Below, one piece after another: positions 28,830-37,278 of a stretch of 64,000 nucleotides of DNA (within the stretch, counting starts at the first letter, position 1; each line of letters opens with the position of its first letter). The notes under the pieces are model-generated. The model was not told the DNA's origin. It made no database searches and saw only the letters and a program-made list of their open reading frames with translations. The DNA is from Massilia sp. Mn16-1_5 (GTDB lineage: Bacteria > Pseudomonadota > Gammaproteobacteria > Burkholderiales > Burkholderiaceae_D), in NCBI RefSeq assembly GCF_004798585.1, contig NZ_PPXQ01000014.1, forward strand, positions 110,234 to 174,233, given 5' to 3'. The position numbers and the translations under genes were made by a program.

Positions 28830-29477
28830 ATGCAAAATTTTGACAAGCGGCGCGACCGCTTCGAGCTCTTCGACCGCATGGACAGCCCGGCGGTCAACCT
28901 CTGCTTCACCCTCGAGCTGCCCGACTACCGTCCCTGGTGCAAGGAACAAGGCCTGCCGCCCTTCCACGTGCTGCTGTGCGCCGTGCTGCGTGCGACCCTG
29001 AAGATCGAGAACTTCCGCTACCGCGTCTTCGAGGGCGAGGTCATCGAGATCGACCGCCTGATGCCTTCCTTCACGGTGGTCAACCAGCACAATGACCTGA
29101 ACTTCGCCCTGTTCGACTGGTCCGACGACCTGCGCACTTTCTGCGCACGCGGCGTCAAGGCGCGCGAGGACGCCTGCGCCATGACGGCGCTGAACAACCA
29201 ATACGCCGCGCTCTCCCCGCGCCAATGCAGGGACCAGGTCTTCATCACCTGCATCCCCTGGCTCGACTTCACCTCGATCCAGCACCCGATGGCCAGCCTC
29301 AAGTCGCCCGACATTCCCTCGCTGGCCTGGGGCCGCTTCAGGGACGCCCCGAACGGCCGCCTGCAGCTGCCCTTCTCGGTGCAGGCGCACCACGGCTTCG
29401 TCGACGGCTTCCACATTCACCAGCTGGCGCAGCAGATCGCGGCCGAGCTGGATGGATTCATGACTTCAATGTCTTGA
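28830..29477 (+). CDS. chloramphenicol acetyltransferase-like O-acetyltransferase
   Basis: 215 residues, the size of type A chloramphenicol acetyltransferases. The catalytic signature HHGFVDG is at residues 187-193 (His188 the base, Asp192 structural), and CIPWLDFTSIQHP near 141 is also typical of the family. The enzyme would move an acetyl group from acetyl-CoA to a hydroxyl acceptor. True resistance enzymes usually travel on mobile elements. This one is in ordinary chromosomal context with host-like base composition, so the acceptor may be another compound. It overlaps the convergent YidC-like gene by 20 bases. Confidence 0.82.
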   Translation: MQNFDKRRDRFELFDRMDSPAVNLCFTLELPDYRPWCKEQGLPPFHVLLCAVLRATLKIENFRYRVFEGEVIEIDRLMPSFTVVNQHNDLNFALFDWSDDLRTFCARGVKAREDACAMTALNNQYAALSPRQCRDQVFITCIPWLDFTSIQHPMASLKSPDIPSLAWGRFRDAPNGRLQLPFSVQAHHGFVDGFHIHQLAQQIAAELDGFMTSMS

Positions 29478-30090
29478 GGCGCCGTTCGTCGACACGCAGC
29501 ACGCAAGTCTGCAGTCCGCTCACAAAACTCGAAGCCGCCCAGTACAGCCCAAGACCGGCCGACAGCTTCCACAGGATGAAGGCCGTGACGACCACCTGCA
29601 CCAGCATCATCAGCATCGCCTTGTCCGGCGCCGCCGAAGGCATGTAATAAGCCGACAAGGCGGTCAGCGCCAGCACGATGCCGGTCAAGGCCGCATCCGG
29701 CGTGGCGAGACTACGCATCCACAGGAAGGGCCCGGCCCCAAGGCTGGCATTGCTGATCGCCCGGTACAGCAGGCCGAAGACCGGCACCTGGAGCAACGCG
29801 CCCATCAGGCCGGAACGGTCGACCATGCTGGCGCCGTTTTCCTTGTACAGGCTTGATATGGCCGCGAACATGTCGGCCGGCTTGTCGGCCAGGCGCTTGC
29901 GGATCTCGGCCACCTGGGGTTCGAGCGAGGCGACGATTTTCTGGTTGGCGCGCATGCGTCGTGCCAGGCGCAGGGTCAGCGGCAGCAAGGCCAGCCGTAC
30001 TGCCAGGGCCAGGACCAGAATGGCCCAACCCATGTTCCCGTCGAACGCCCCAGCCAGGCCAGACATGATCGACGCCAGTATTTCGTTCAT
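29458..30090 (-). CDS. YidC/Oxa1-family membrane insertase paralogue (short form)
   Basis: 210 residues with about five hydrophobic segments. A Gly/Ala-rich N-terminal helix is followed by a cytoplasmic hairpin (LARRMRANQKIVASLEPQVAEIRKRL) and segments such as GALLQVPVFGLLYRAI, which match the core of YidC/Oxa1. The large periplasmic domain of the housekeeping YidC is absent, so this is a second, smaller insertase-like protein. Known YidC proteins insert membrane proteins; the role of this paralogue is unknown. The genes nearby do not point to a client. Confidence 0.78.
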   Translation of the reverse strand: MNEILASIMSGLAGAFDGNMGWAILVLALAVRLALLPLTLRLARRMRANQKIVASLEPQVAEIRKRLADKPADMFAAISSLYKENGASMVDRSGLMGALLQVPVFGLLYRAISNASLGAGPFLWMRSLATPDAALTGIVLALTALSAYYMPSAAPDKAMLMMLVQVVVTAFILWKLSAGLGLYWAASSFVSGLQTCVLRVDERRLKTLKS

Positions 30091-30211
30091 TGCATTCGCT
30101 CCTTGATTGACAAAAGTCTAATGCCGACGATTGTAGCGACAAGCATTGCTTCCGAAAAACATACAATTTTCGATGGATGACTTCGGTTTTTACGAAGTCA
30201 TCCGTGAGAAT

Positions 30212-31282
30212 CTATTCCAGCAGCTTTCGTACGTCGACGATATCGACGCCCTGCAGCTGCCCCAGCCAGCTGTCGAACCAGGGCTTGTGCGAGGCGCCGA
30301 CGATGGTGAGCACGCGTGCGCCGGGACGTTCGCGGAAGGTTTCGCGGATGTTGGCCACCATGCGCAGATTGCGGATTTCCCAGCCGCCGACCCAGATCTG
30401 CGGATAGCCTTCCTTCGATTTCGCCCGCATGGAGGGAACGATATTCGCCTCGGCCAGCGCGCGCAGGGATTGCGGATCATTGACGGCGCGGTAGAGCGGC
30501 AGCAGGTCGGGGGCCATGCCGAGCGCCTTCTCGCGCTTCTTGAATTCTTCGAAGGTCCCGCCACCGCTTGCCCAAGCCGCTTCGATCTCACGAACGAAGG
30601 CCTTGATATCGGGTACGTCGACGAGGTCCCCCGTATGGTTGTCGACCGCATGCACGCGCGGCAGGCCAAGACGCGCAGCCAGGCGGGCGGCGATCATGAT
30701 GGTCTCGTCCTTGCGCACCGCCAGCTTGCCGAGCTGTTCGACCAGTGCCGCATCGAGGCCGTCGCCGGCGCGGCGTTCGCTCGCGGGCAGCTGCAGCCAT
30801 TGCGTATAGGCCGAAGCCCGGTCATAGGACGCCAGGAACAGCGCGGCCAGGTGGCGCCGCTGGCTTGCCGTCGGCTGGGCCGGCCAGGCTTTCAGCAGCT
30901 TGTCCGCTTCCCGCATCGCGGCCGGTGCATCGAGTCCGGTCGCCTTGCGCGCGGCTTCCACCGAAGGGCAATAGTCGGCGCCGTATTTCGCCGCATGGCG
31001 CGCGGCCAGGTCGCACTCTTCGCCGTTCTCGTTCTCGATGGTGACGATGCCGGGCTTGAAGGCCGCCAGCTTGTCGATCAGCTTGTCGAGCGCGGCCGGG
31101 TCGAAGCCGTCCGGCATCTCACGCAGGTGCACCGTGCCGAGCACCGCTACCTGCGCGCGCGGCCCGGCCATGTCACGGTCGAGGCTGGTCAGGTCGACCT
31201 GCGCCGCGCATGGAAAGGCGAGCGCCAGCAGCGGCACGAGGCAGGCGGCGGCAAGGCGGCCCGGCAGACGACGATTCCCCAT
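30212..31282 (-). CDS. secreted TraB/DUF5694-like protein
   Basis: 356 residues. A signal peptide (ending FPCAA) is followed by AVLGTVHLREMP near residue 46, and HAVDNHTGD and TIVGASHKPWF further on. These GTxH and His/Glu motifs resemble the TraB/Tiki superfamily, where such residues may bind metal and act as a protease. The assignment to a DUF5694-type group is from memory of that pattern. Likely periplasmic. It stands alone, with a strong ribosome site GGAGGAAA before ATG 31282. Confidence 0.68.
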   Translation of the reverse strand: MGNRRLPGRLAAACLVPLLALAFPCAAQVDLTSLDRDMAGPRAQVAVLGTVHLREMPDGFDPAALDKLIDKLAAFKPGIVTIENENGEECDLAARHAAKYGADYCPSVEAARKATGLDAPAAMREADKLLKAWPAQPTASQRRHLAALFLASYDRASAYTQWLQLPASERRAGDGLDAALVEQLGKLAVRKDETIMIAARLAARLGLPRVHAVDNHTGDLVDVPDIKAFVREIEAAWASGGGTFEEFKKREKALGMAPDLLPLYRAVNDPQSLRALAEANIVPSMRAKSKEGYPQIWVGGWEIRNLRMVANIRETFRERPGARVLTIVGASHKPWFDSWLGQLQGVDIVDVRKLLE

Positions 31283-31395
31283 CGGATTTCCTCCAAAACC
31301 TTGATTGACGGGACAATGTAGAGAAACACGGCGCTTAGCTCAACCGGCGTCGGACAAAACGCGCGAAGCGTGGCATGAAATGTCGAAAAAACAGC

Positions 31396-31438
31396 TTGAC
31401 TCTGAAATATGATAAACATAATATGAAATCCATCATAT
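31396..31438 (+). promoter_or_regulatory. promoter and operator of the TetR gene
   Basis: A -35 box TTGACT (31396-31401) and a -10 box TAATAT (31419-31424) are 17 bases apart. The palindrome ATATGA-N6-TCATAT at 31421-31438 overlaps the -10 box and start region. An identical palindrome layout is found before the next gene (32077-32094), so this is the likely TetR operator and a site for autorepression. Confidence 0.75.
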
Positions 31439-31453
31439 TTCGGAAGCGCCGCC

Positions 31454-32035
31454 ATGAACGCCGACAGCAAGCAAAGCCGCCGCGAGCAATCCCACGCGCG
31501 CATCCTCGAGGCCGCCGGCCGCGCGCTGCGCCGCCAGGGCTATGCCGGGGTCGGCGTGGCCGAGGTCATGAAGGAAGCCGGCCTGACCCACGGCGGCTTC
31601 TACGCCCACTTCAAGTCGCGCGACGCCCTCCTCGCCGCGGCCATCGAACACGCGGCCGCCGACAGCGCGGCCTCCCTCACGCGCCGCATCGCCACCTTGC
31701 AGGAAGCCGGCGCCAGCCCGGTGCGCGCCCTGGTCGAGGCCTATCTCGCCGACCTGCACGTGAGCCGCCCGGAGCGCGGCTGCGTGGTGGCGGCACTCGG
31801 CTCGGAAATGCCGCGCCAGAACGAGGAGCTGCTGGAGGTGTCGCGCCGCCGCGTCGCGGCCCTGGTCGAGCGCGCCCGTAGCGCCCTGCCCGCGGATGCA
31901 CCGCCCGAGCGCGCTTTCCTGCTCGCAAGCAGCCTGGTCGGCGCGCTGCAGATGGCACGCTCGCTCGGCACGGAAGGCCAGGCGCTGCTGCCGGCCACGC
32001 GCGCCGCCCTCATCGCCCAGTACGACACGATCTGA
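31454..32035 (+). CDS. TetR-family repressor
   Basis: 193 residues. The N-terminal helix-turn-helix (AGRALRRQGYAGVGVAEVMKE, then THGGFYAHFKSRDAL) is typical of TetR proteins. The ligand domain contains RGCVVAALGSEM, a pattern of the subgroup that controls short-chain dehydrogenase and efflux genes. It probably represses itself and the SDR-MFS pair downstream through the two matching ATATGA-N6-TCATAT sites. The inducer is unknown. Confidence 0.9.
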   Translation: MNADSKQSRREQSHARILEAAGRALRRQGYAGVGVAEVMKEAGLTHGGFYAHFKSRDALLAAAIEHAAADSAASLTRRIATLQEAGASPVRALVEAYLADLHVSRPERGCVVAALGSEMPRQNEELLEVSRRRVAALVERARSALPADAPPERAFLLASSLVGALQMARSLGTEGQALLPATRAALIAQYDTI

Positions 32036-32076
32036 ACAAGGGCCGCAGCCCGTCTGCGGCTTCTTTTGCAGCCAAA

Positions 32077-32094
32077 ATATGATAGTCATCATAT
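32077..32094 (+). promoter_or_regulatory. second TetR operator, upstream of the SDR gene
   Basis: ATATGATAGTCATCATAT is an ATATGA-N6-TCATAT palindrome with the same half-sites and spacing as 31421-31438. It lies 26 bases before the SDR start codon, in an otherwise GC-rich region, and is the expected control site of the SDR-MFS transcript. Confidence 0.78.
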
Positions 32095-32119
32095 TTTTTA
32101 AAACCTGAAAGGACGCATC

Positions 32120-32824
32120 ATGAAACTCCAGGACGCAACCGTCTTCATCACCGGCGCCAACCGCGGCCTCGGCCTCGCCTTTGCCCGCCACGCTCTCGCC
32201 AACGGGGCGCGCAAGGTCTACGGCGCAGCGCGCGATCCGAAGTCGATCACCCTCCCCGGCCTGGTGCCGATCGCGCTCGACATCACCAATCCCTCGCAGG
32301 TCGCGGCCGCGGCAAGCGACTGCGGCGACGTCACCCTGGTCGTCAACAATGCCGGCATCGCCAGCCTTGGCGGCGTGCTGGCGCAGGACAGCATCGACGC
32401 CACCGCACGCATGATGGAGACCAACGTCTACGGCCTGCTGCGCGTCAGCCAGGCCTTCGCGCCCGTGCTGAAAGCGAACGGCGGCGGCGCCCTGCTCAAC
32501 GTGCTCTCGGTGGGAAGCTGGCTGAGTTCCCCGATCCTGGCGGCCTACGCGGTATCGAAGGCCGCGGCATGGAGCGCGACCAACGGCCTGCGCAACGAGC
32601 TGCGGGGGCAAGGCACGCAGGTACTGGGGCTGCACGTCGGCTTCATCGATACCGACCTGACCAACGGTCTCGAGGTGCCCAAGCTCTCGCCCGGCTTCGT
32701 CGCGGAACGCGCCTTCGCGGCGCTCGAAAACGGCGACAGCGAAGTGGCGATCGACGAGTTCACCCGGCAGATCAAGCGCGGCCTCTCGAACGAGCCGGGC
32801 GTCTACATCGATTTCGCACGCTGA
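32120..32824 (+). CDS. short-chain dehydrogenase/reductase
   Basis: 234 residues. The cofactor motif TGANRGLG is at about 11-18, NNAGIAS at about 76-82, and the catalytic LSVGSW..YAVSK pair at about 130-150. Substrate is unknown. It sits between the TetR operator and an MFS exporter, with a 12-base gap to the exporter, so it probably modifies or detoxifies the compound that induces the locus. A ribosome site AAGGA precedes ATG 32120. Confidence 0.88.
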   Translation: MKLQDATVFITGANRGLGLAFARHALANGARKVYGAARDPKSITLPGLVPIALDITNPSQVAAAASDCGDVTLVVNNAGIASLGGVLAQDSIDATARMMETNVYGLLRVSQAFAPVLKANGGGALLNVLSVGSWLSSPILAAYAVSKAAAWSATNGLRNELRGQGTQVLGLHVGFIDTDLTNGLEVPKLSPGFVAERAFAALENGDSEVAIDEFTRQIKRGLSNEPGVYIDFAR

Positions 32825-32836
32825 TCGGGAGCCTCC

Positions 32837-34243
32837 ATGACCACGCCCACACTTGCCGCCCGCGTCGAGGCCGTATCCAGTGTCACTGCCTCGCCCTGGC
32901 CGACCTTCTGGATCGCCTGCATCGCCGTCTTCCTGGTGTCGATCGACAGCACGGTGCTGTTCGCGGCCTTCGGCGCCCTCTCCGCCGCCTTCCCCGCCGC
33001 CACGCCGGCCGACCTGTCCTGGGTGCTGAATGCCTACACGGTCGTGTATGCGACCATGCTGATCCCGGCTGGCGGCCTGGCCGACGCGCACGGCAGGAAG
33101 CGCGTCTTCCTGTTCGGCGTGACGCTGTTCCTGGCCGCCTCCGCCGCCTGCGGCATGGCCGACAGCGTGCCGCTGCTGATTGCCGCGCGCGTGGTCCAGG
33201 CGCTGGGCGCGGCCCTGCTGACGCCCGCGTCGCTCTCGATCATCCTGGACGCCTTCCCGAAAGAAAAGCGTGCGGTGGCCGTCAGCCTGTGGGGCGCGGT
33301 CGGCGGCCTGGCCGCCGCCATCGGGCCGAGCCTGGGCACGGCCATCGTCGACCACCTCGGCTGGCCCTGGGCCTTCTACATCAACCTGCCGCTGGGGGCC
33401 GTGTCGCTGTACTTCGGCGCGCTGCGCCTGCGCGAAGCACGCGTCGAAGGCAAGAAGGCACGCATCGACCTGGTCGGCATGCTGCTGCTGATCGTGGCCG
33501 TCGGCGCGATCGCGATGGCGATCACCCAGCTCGACTCGCCACGCTGGAGCCGGCTGGAACTGGGCGCGCTCGCCGCCACCAGCGCCATCGCCTTCGCCGC
33601 CTTCATCGCCTGGGCACGGACCAGCGCCGCGCCGCTGGTCGACCTGGCGCTGTTCCAGAACCGCACTTACAGCGCGGTGAACCTGGCCACGCTGGCCTTC
33701 GGCACGGCCTTTGCGATGATGTTCTTCGCCTTCTTCTCCTACATGACCCGGATCTGGCATTTCAGCCTGCCGCTGGCCGGCATCGCGGTCACGCCCGGTC
33801 CCCTGATGGTGGTGCCGACGGCGATCGTCGCCGGCCGCATCGCGGCCCGCATCGGCCACCGCCCGATCCTCGTCGTCGGTTCGCTGGTGTACGCGGCCAG
33901 CGGCCTGTGGCTGCTGCTGGTGCCGGGCGTGGAGCCGGCCTACGCGACACACTGGCTGCCTGGCCTGTTCCTGAGCGGGATCGGGGTCGGCATGGTGCTG
34001 CCATCGTTGTCGGGGGCGGCGGTGGCCGGGCTGCCGCAGGCGCAGTACGCGGTCGGCAGCGCGGTGAACCAGGCCACGCGCCAGCTGGGTGCGGTGCTGG
34101 GCGTGGCGGTCACGGTGCTGCTGGTGGGGCACGCGCAGCTGACGCGTGCGGATTTCATTCCGCTCTACGGCATGCACGTGGCGCTGGCGCTCGTGACCGG
34201 CGCGCTCTGCCTCGCGGTGAAGACCCGTCCCGTGGCGCGCTAG
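32837..34243 (+). CDS. MFS drug/metabolite exporter (DHA2-like)
   Basis: 468 residues with about 14 hydrophobic segments, the DHA2 (QacA/EmrB) layout. Motif A-like GGLADAHGRKRVFLFG follows helix 2, and motif C-like GPSLGTAIVDHLGWPWAFYIN is in helix 5. It should export a small molecule with proton antiport across the inner membrane. No membrane-fusion or outer-membrane partner is encoded beside it. It is co-transcribed with the SDR and probably under TetR control. Its TAG stop shares CTAG with the convergent TPR-methyltransferase stop. Confidence 0.9.
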   Translation: MTTPTLAARVEAVSSVTASPWPTFWIACIAVFLVSIDSTVLFAAFGALSAAFPAATPADLSWVLNAYTVVYATMLIPAGGLADAHGRKRVFLFGVTLFLAASAACGMADSVPLLIAARVVQALGAALLTPASLSIILDAFPKEKRAVAVSLWGAVGGLAAAIGPSLGTAIVDHLGWPWAFYINLPLGAVSLYFGALRLREARVEGKKARIDLVGMLLLIVAVGAIAMAITQLDSPRWSRLELGALAATSAIAFAAFIAWARTSAAPLVDLALFQNRTYSAVNLATLAFGTAFAMMFFAFFSYMTRIWHFSLPLAGIAVTPGPLMVVPTAIVAGRIAARIGHRPILVVGSLVYAASGLWLLLVPGVEPAYATHWLPGLFLSGIGVGMVLPSLSGAAVAGLPQAQYAVGSAVNQATRQLGAVLGVAVTVLLVGHAQLTRADFIPLYGMHVALALVTGALCLAVKTRPVAR

Positions 34244-35745
34244 CTTGCGGCGCGCAGCACCAGCAGGTGTCCTTCGATATCGGCACCATGGTCGCTGCGC
34301 ACCGGCGCGCGCCGCGCTTCGAGAATGGTAAAACCGTGCCGGGCCGCGAGCTGCTCGAGGTAAGCCAGGCCGTGGGCGTAGCGCTGCGACGGCAATAGCA
34401 TGAAGTCGCCTTCGTCCAGCGCCTCGGTCGAGAAGCAGAACACGCCGTTGGCGCGCAGGCTGGCGCGCACCTGGCCGAACAGGGTATCGAGCTCACCGAA
34501 GTAGACCAGCACGTCGGCCGCGACCGCCAGGTCGAAGGCCTGCGGATTCTGCGCGAGGTAGGTCCCGATGTCGGCGCACACCAGCTCGTCGTACAGCCCG
34601 GCCTCACGGGCCTGGTCCAGCATCCGGCCGGACAGGTCGACTCCGACGAGACGCTGCGCACGCGGACGCAGGAACGGCGCGCACAGGCCCGTGCCGCAGC
34701 CGAGATCCACGGCCGCGAGCTCCGCCGCGCCGGGGTGGCGCGCCAGCGCGGCCTCGACCAGGGCCGGCGTGCGGTAGCCCAGCACCTGCGTGAGATGCCG
34801 GTCGAAGTGGCCGGCATACTGGTCGAACAGGGCTTTCACATAGGCCTGCGGCGCCTGCCCCGGCGTGGCGCCCGCGCCGCGGGCGGCGAGCACGAAATCG
34901 AGTTCGCCGGTGTCCAGGCCGGCATCCAGCGCGAGCGTGCGTGCGCGCCGGTAGGCATCGATGGCCTCTTCGCGTCTTCCCAGTGCCAGCAGCGCGTCGC
35001 CCCGTTGCCGCTCGGCCTGCGGATGCCGCGGCCGCAAGGCCAGCGCCGTCTCGACACTGGACAGAGCCTCGCCCGGCCGCTCCAGCTTCATCAGCGCCAG
35101 GCCACGTCCGGCATGGGCCTCCGGTGCGCGCGCATCCCACGCGATCGCTTCGTCGTAGGCACGCAAGGCAGCCTCGAAGGCACGCAGCCCGAACAAGGCA
35201 TTCGCCCGTACACAGGCCGCCTCCGCATACGGGCGTTTCTGGTGCAGCGCGCGTTCGGCGCTGTCGAGTGCCGCTTCCGGCTGGCCAAGATCGAGCAGCG
35301 CGATCGCGCGGTTGCACCAGGCTTCCGGATACGACGGGCGCAGGCGCAGCGCCTGGTCGTAGCTCTCGACCGCCTCAGGCAGGCGTCCGAGTGCACGCAG
35401 GGCGTTGCCGCGGTTGCTCCAGGCGAGCGCATAAGCAGGGTTCAGTTGCACTGCCGTGTCGTAACTCGAGAGCGCCTCGCTGCTCCTGCCCAGGTCTTGC
35501 AAGGCTGCGCCCAGATTGCAATGCGCCGTCGACTGCGACGGGTTGATCGTCAACGCCTCCGAGATCAGCCGCACTGCGTCCTCCGCATCGCCCTGCTGGC
35601 GCCGGACCACGCCGAGCAGGTGCAGCGCATCGAACTGGCGCGGTGCCTGCGCCAGCACGTGTTCGTAGCGTGCAGCGGCGTCAGGCAGCTGGCCGTTTTG
35701 GTGCAGGCCCAGCGCTTCCTTGAGCAAGGCGCCGATGTCGTCCAT
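34240..35745 (-). CDS. TPR-repeat methyltransferase fusion
   Basis: 501 residues. About nine tetratricopeptide repeats (residues 1-310, e.g. AHCNLGAALQDLGRSSEALS) are followed by a class I SAM methyltransferase domain with motif I VDLGCGTGLCAPFL, ADVLVYFGEL and CFSTEALDEGDF. The TPR part probably binds the protein or other substrate for methylation; the target is unknown. GGAG lies six bases before ATG 35745. Transcribed convergently to the MFS gene, with which it shares the CTAG stop. Similar fusions are found in several Proteobacteria. Confidence 0.85.
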   Translation of the reverse strand: MDDIGALLKEALGLHQNGQLPDAAARYEHVLAQAPRQFDALHLLGVVRRQQGDAEDAVRLISEALTINPSQSTAHCNLGAALQDLGRSSEALSSYDTAVQLNPAYALAWSNRGNALRALGRLPEAVESYDQALRLRPSYPEAWCNRAIALLDLGQPEAALDSAERALHQKRPYAEAACVRANALFGLRAFEAALRAYDEAIAWDARAPEAHAGRGLALMKLERPGEALSSVETALALRPRHPQAERQRGDALLALGRREEAIDAYRRARTLALDAGLDTGELDFVLAARGAGATPGQAPQAYVKALFDQYAGHFDRHLTQVLGYRTPALVEAALARHPGAAELAAVDLGCGTGLCAPFLRPRAQRLVGVDLSGRMLDQAREAGLYDELVCADIGTYLAQNPQAFDLAVAADVLVYFGELDTLFGQVRASLRANGVFCFSTEALDEGDFMLLPSQRYAHGLAYLEQLAARHGFTILEARRAPVRSDHGADIEGHLLVLRAAS

Positions 35746-35840
35746 GTGTTCTCCGTCCGTGAATCCGGCCGCCAGCATACCGTACCCAGGCCAAGCCGGC
35801 TCCGCTATGATGGCAACTTCATAACTCAACGGAAGCCGCC

Positions 35841-37124
35841 ATGCCGACCTGGAGCCGCACACTCGCCCTGTCCCTGACCCTGATCGCATCAAGCTGCGCG
35901 CACGCGGCGGACCCGCGCAGCCTGCTCCTGAGCGCGGACCGCGTCTGGACCGGCGAAGGCAAGCCGCGCGCCGGCTGGGCGGTGCTGGTGGTCGACGGCC
36001 GGGTCAAGGAAGTCGGACCGATCGAGAGCGTCAGCGCGCCGGCCGATGCCGAGCGCGTTTCATTACCCGGCAAGACCCTGATCCCTGGCCTGATCGACCT
36101 GCATTCGCACGTGCTGCTGCACCCGTATAACGAAACCACCTGGGACGACCAGGTGATCAAGGAACAGGTCGAATACCGCACCCTCCTCGCGGGCAAGCAC
36201 GCGGCCGACACGCTGCAGGCCGGCTTCACGACCCTGCGCGACCTCGGCACCGAAGGCGCGAACTATGCCGACGTCGGGATCAAGCGCGCCATCGAACAGG
36301 GAGTGGTTTCCGGCCCGCGTTTGCTGATCGCCACCAAAGCCATCGTCGCCAGCTACAGCTACGGCCCGGCCGAGCGCAGCTACCGGCCCGACATGGAGAT
36401 TCCCTACGGCGCCCAGGAAGCGACCGGCGTCGACGAGGCAGTGAAAGCCGTGCGCGAGCAGAGCGCGCGCGGCGCCGACTGGATCAAGATCTACGGCGAC
36501 TACCGCACCGGCGTCGACGGCAGCAGCCGCCCGACCTTCACGCTGGAAGAGCTGAAGGCGATGGTCGAAGCGAGCCACATCACCGGCCGCAAGGTCGCGG
36601 TGCACGCCAGCACCGACGCGGCGATCCGCCTGGCGACCCTGGCCGGCGCCGATACGATCGAGCACGGCTATGGCGCTTCGGAAGCCACCTTCCGCCTGAT
36701 GAAGGAACGCGGCACGGCCTACGTGCCGACCCTGACGGCGCCGGAAGCGATCGGCGAATACTTCCAGAAGCACGTGCGCGGCGGTACGCCGACCCCGGCC
36801 ATGCAGGAAGCGGCGCGCGCATTTACGCTGGCGCGCAGGATCGGCGTCGTGATCGGCAACGGCAGCGACGTCGGCGTCTTCACCCACGGGACCAATGCGC
36901 GCGAACTCGAGTGGATGGTGCGGCTGGGGATGACGCCGACCGAAGCACTGCGTTCGGCGACGGTCGTGGCGGCAGGGATTCTCGGCAAGGGCAAGGAGCT
37001 GGGGCAGCTGGTGCCGGGCGCACTGGCCGACGTGGTGGCCGTCGAGGGCGATCCGACGGCGGACATCGCGGCGCTGCGCAAGGTGGCGTTCGTGATGAAG
37101 GGCGGCAAGGTGTATAAGCGGTAA
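35841..37124 (+). CDS. secreted metal-dependent amidohydrolase
   Basis: 427 residues with a signal peptide ending SSCAHA. The amidohydrolase fold shows the first metal motif LIDLHSHV near residue 87, a Lys ligand in IKIYGDYR, then VHAST and EHGYG (His ligands), and the Asp of NGSDVGVF. The C-terminal beta-strand [25 protein letters not shown] is typical of imidazolonepropionase-like and prolidase-like enzymes of this class. Likely periplasmic hydrolysis of cyclic amides or dipeptides; substrate unknown. Confidence 0.88.
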   Translation: MPTWSRTLALSLTLIASSCAHAADPRSLLLSADRVWTGEGKPRAGWAVLVVDGRVKEVGPIESVSAPADAERVSLPGKTLIPGLIDLHSHVLLHPYNETTWDDQVIKEQVEYRTLLAGKHAADTLQAGFTTLRDLGTEGANYADVGIKRAIEQGVVSGPRLLIATKAIVASYSYGPAERSYRPDMEIPYGAQEATGVDEAVKAVREQSARGADWIKIYGDYRTGVDGSSRPTFTLEELKAMVEASHITGRKVAVHASTDAAIRLATLAGADTIEHGYGASEATFRLMKERGTAYVPTLTAPEAIGEYFQKHVRGGTPTPAMQEAARAFTLARRIGVVIGNGSDVGVFTHGTNARELEWMVRLGMTPTEALRSATVVAAGILGKGKELGQLVPGALADVVAVEGDPTADIAALRKVAFVMKGGKVYKR

Positions 37125-37278
37125 CGGTCATTCACAAATGCAATATGTGCGATAAGGACGCGTTGCGCATATCACGCAGGCGCATGACCGGCATTCATGG
37201 GGTTGGGGATTTCCACAATAGCGACTAAAGTGAGAATTCGTGATGATGGCGACACCATCAACCTCATGAAGCGTTGTC

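Noticed and set aside
28830..29477. Calling an acquired chloramphenicol-resistance gene
   Set aside because: No mobile element or unusual composition is present and the acceptor is not known, so only a CAT-like fold is claimed.
31433..34177. 914-codon minus-strand open frame across tetR, SDR and MFS genes
   Set aside because: Composition is repetitive Arg/Gln/Gly/His without motifs, and it is opposite three well-formed genes.
37125..37278. Sigma-54 promoter before dctA
   Set aside because: No GG-N10-GC element with the expected surrounding bases was found on inspection.
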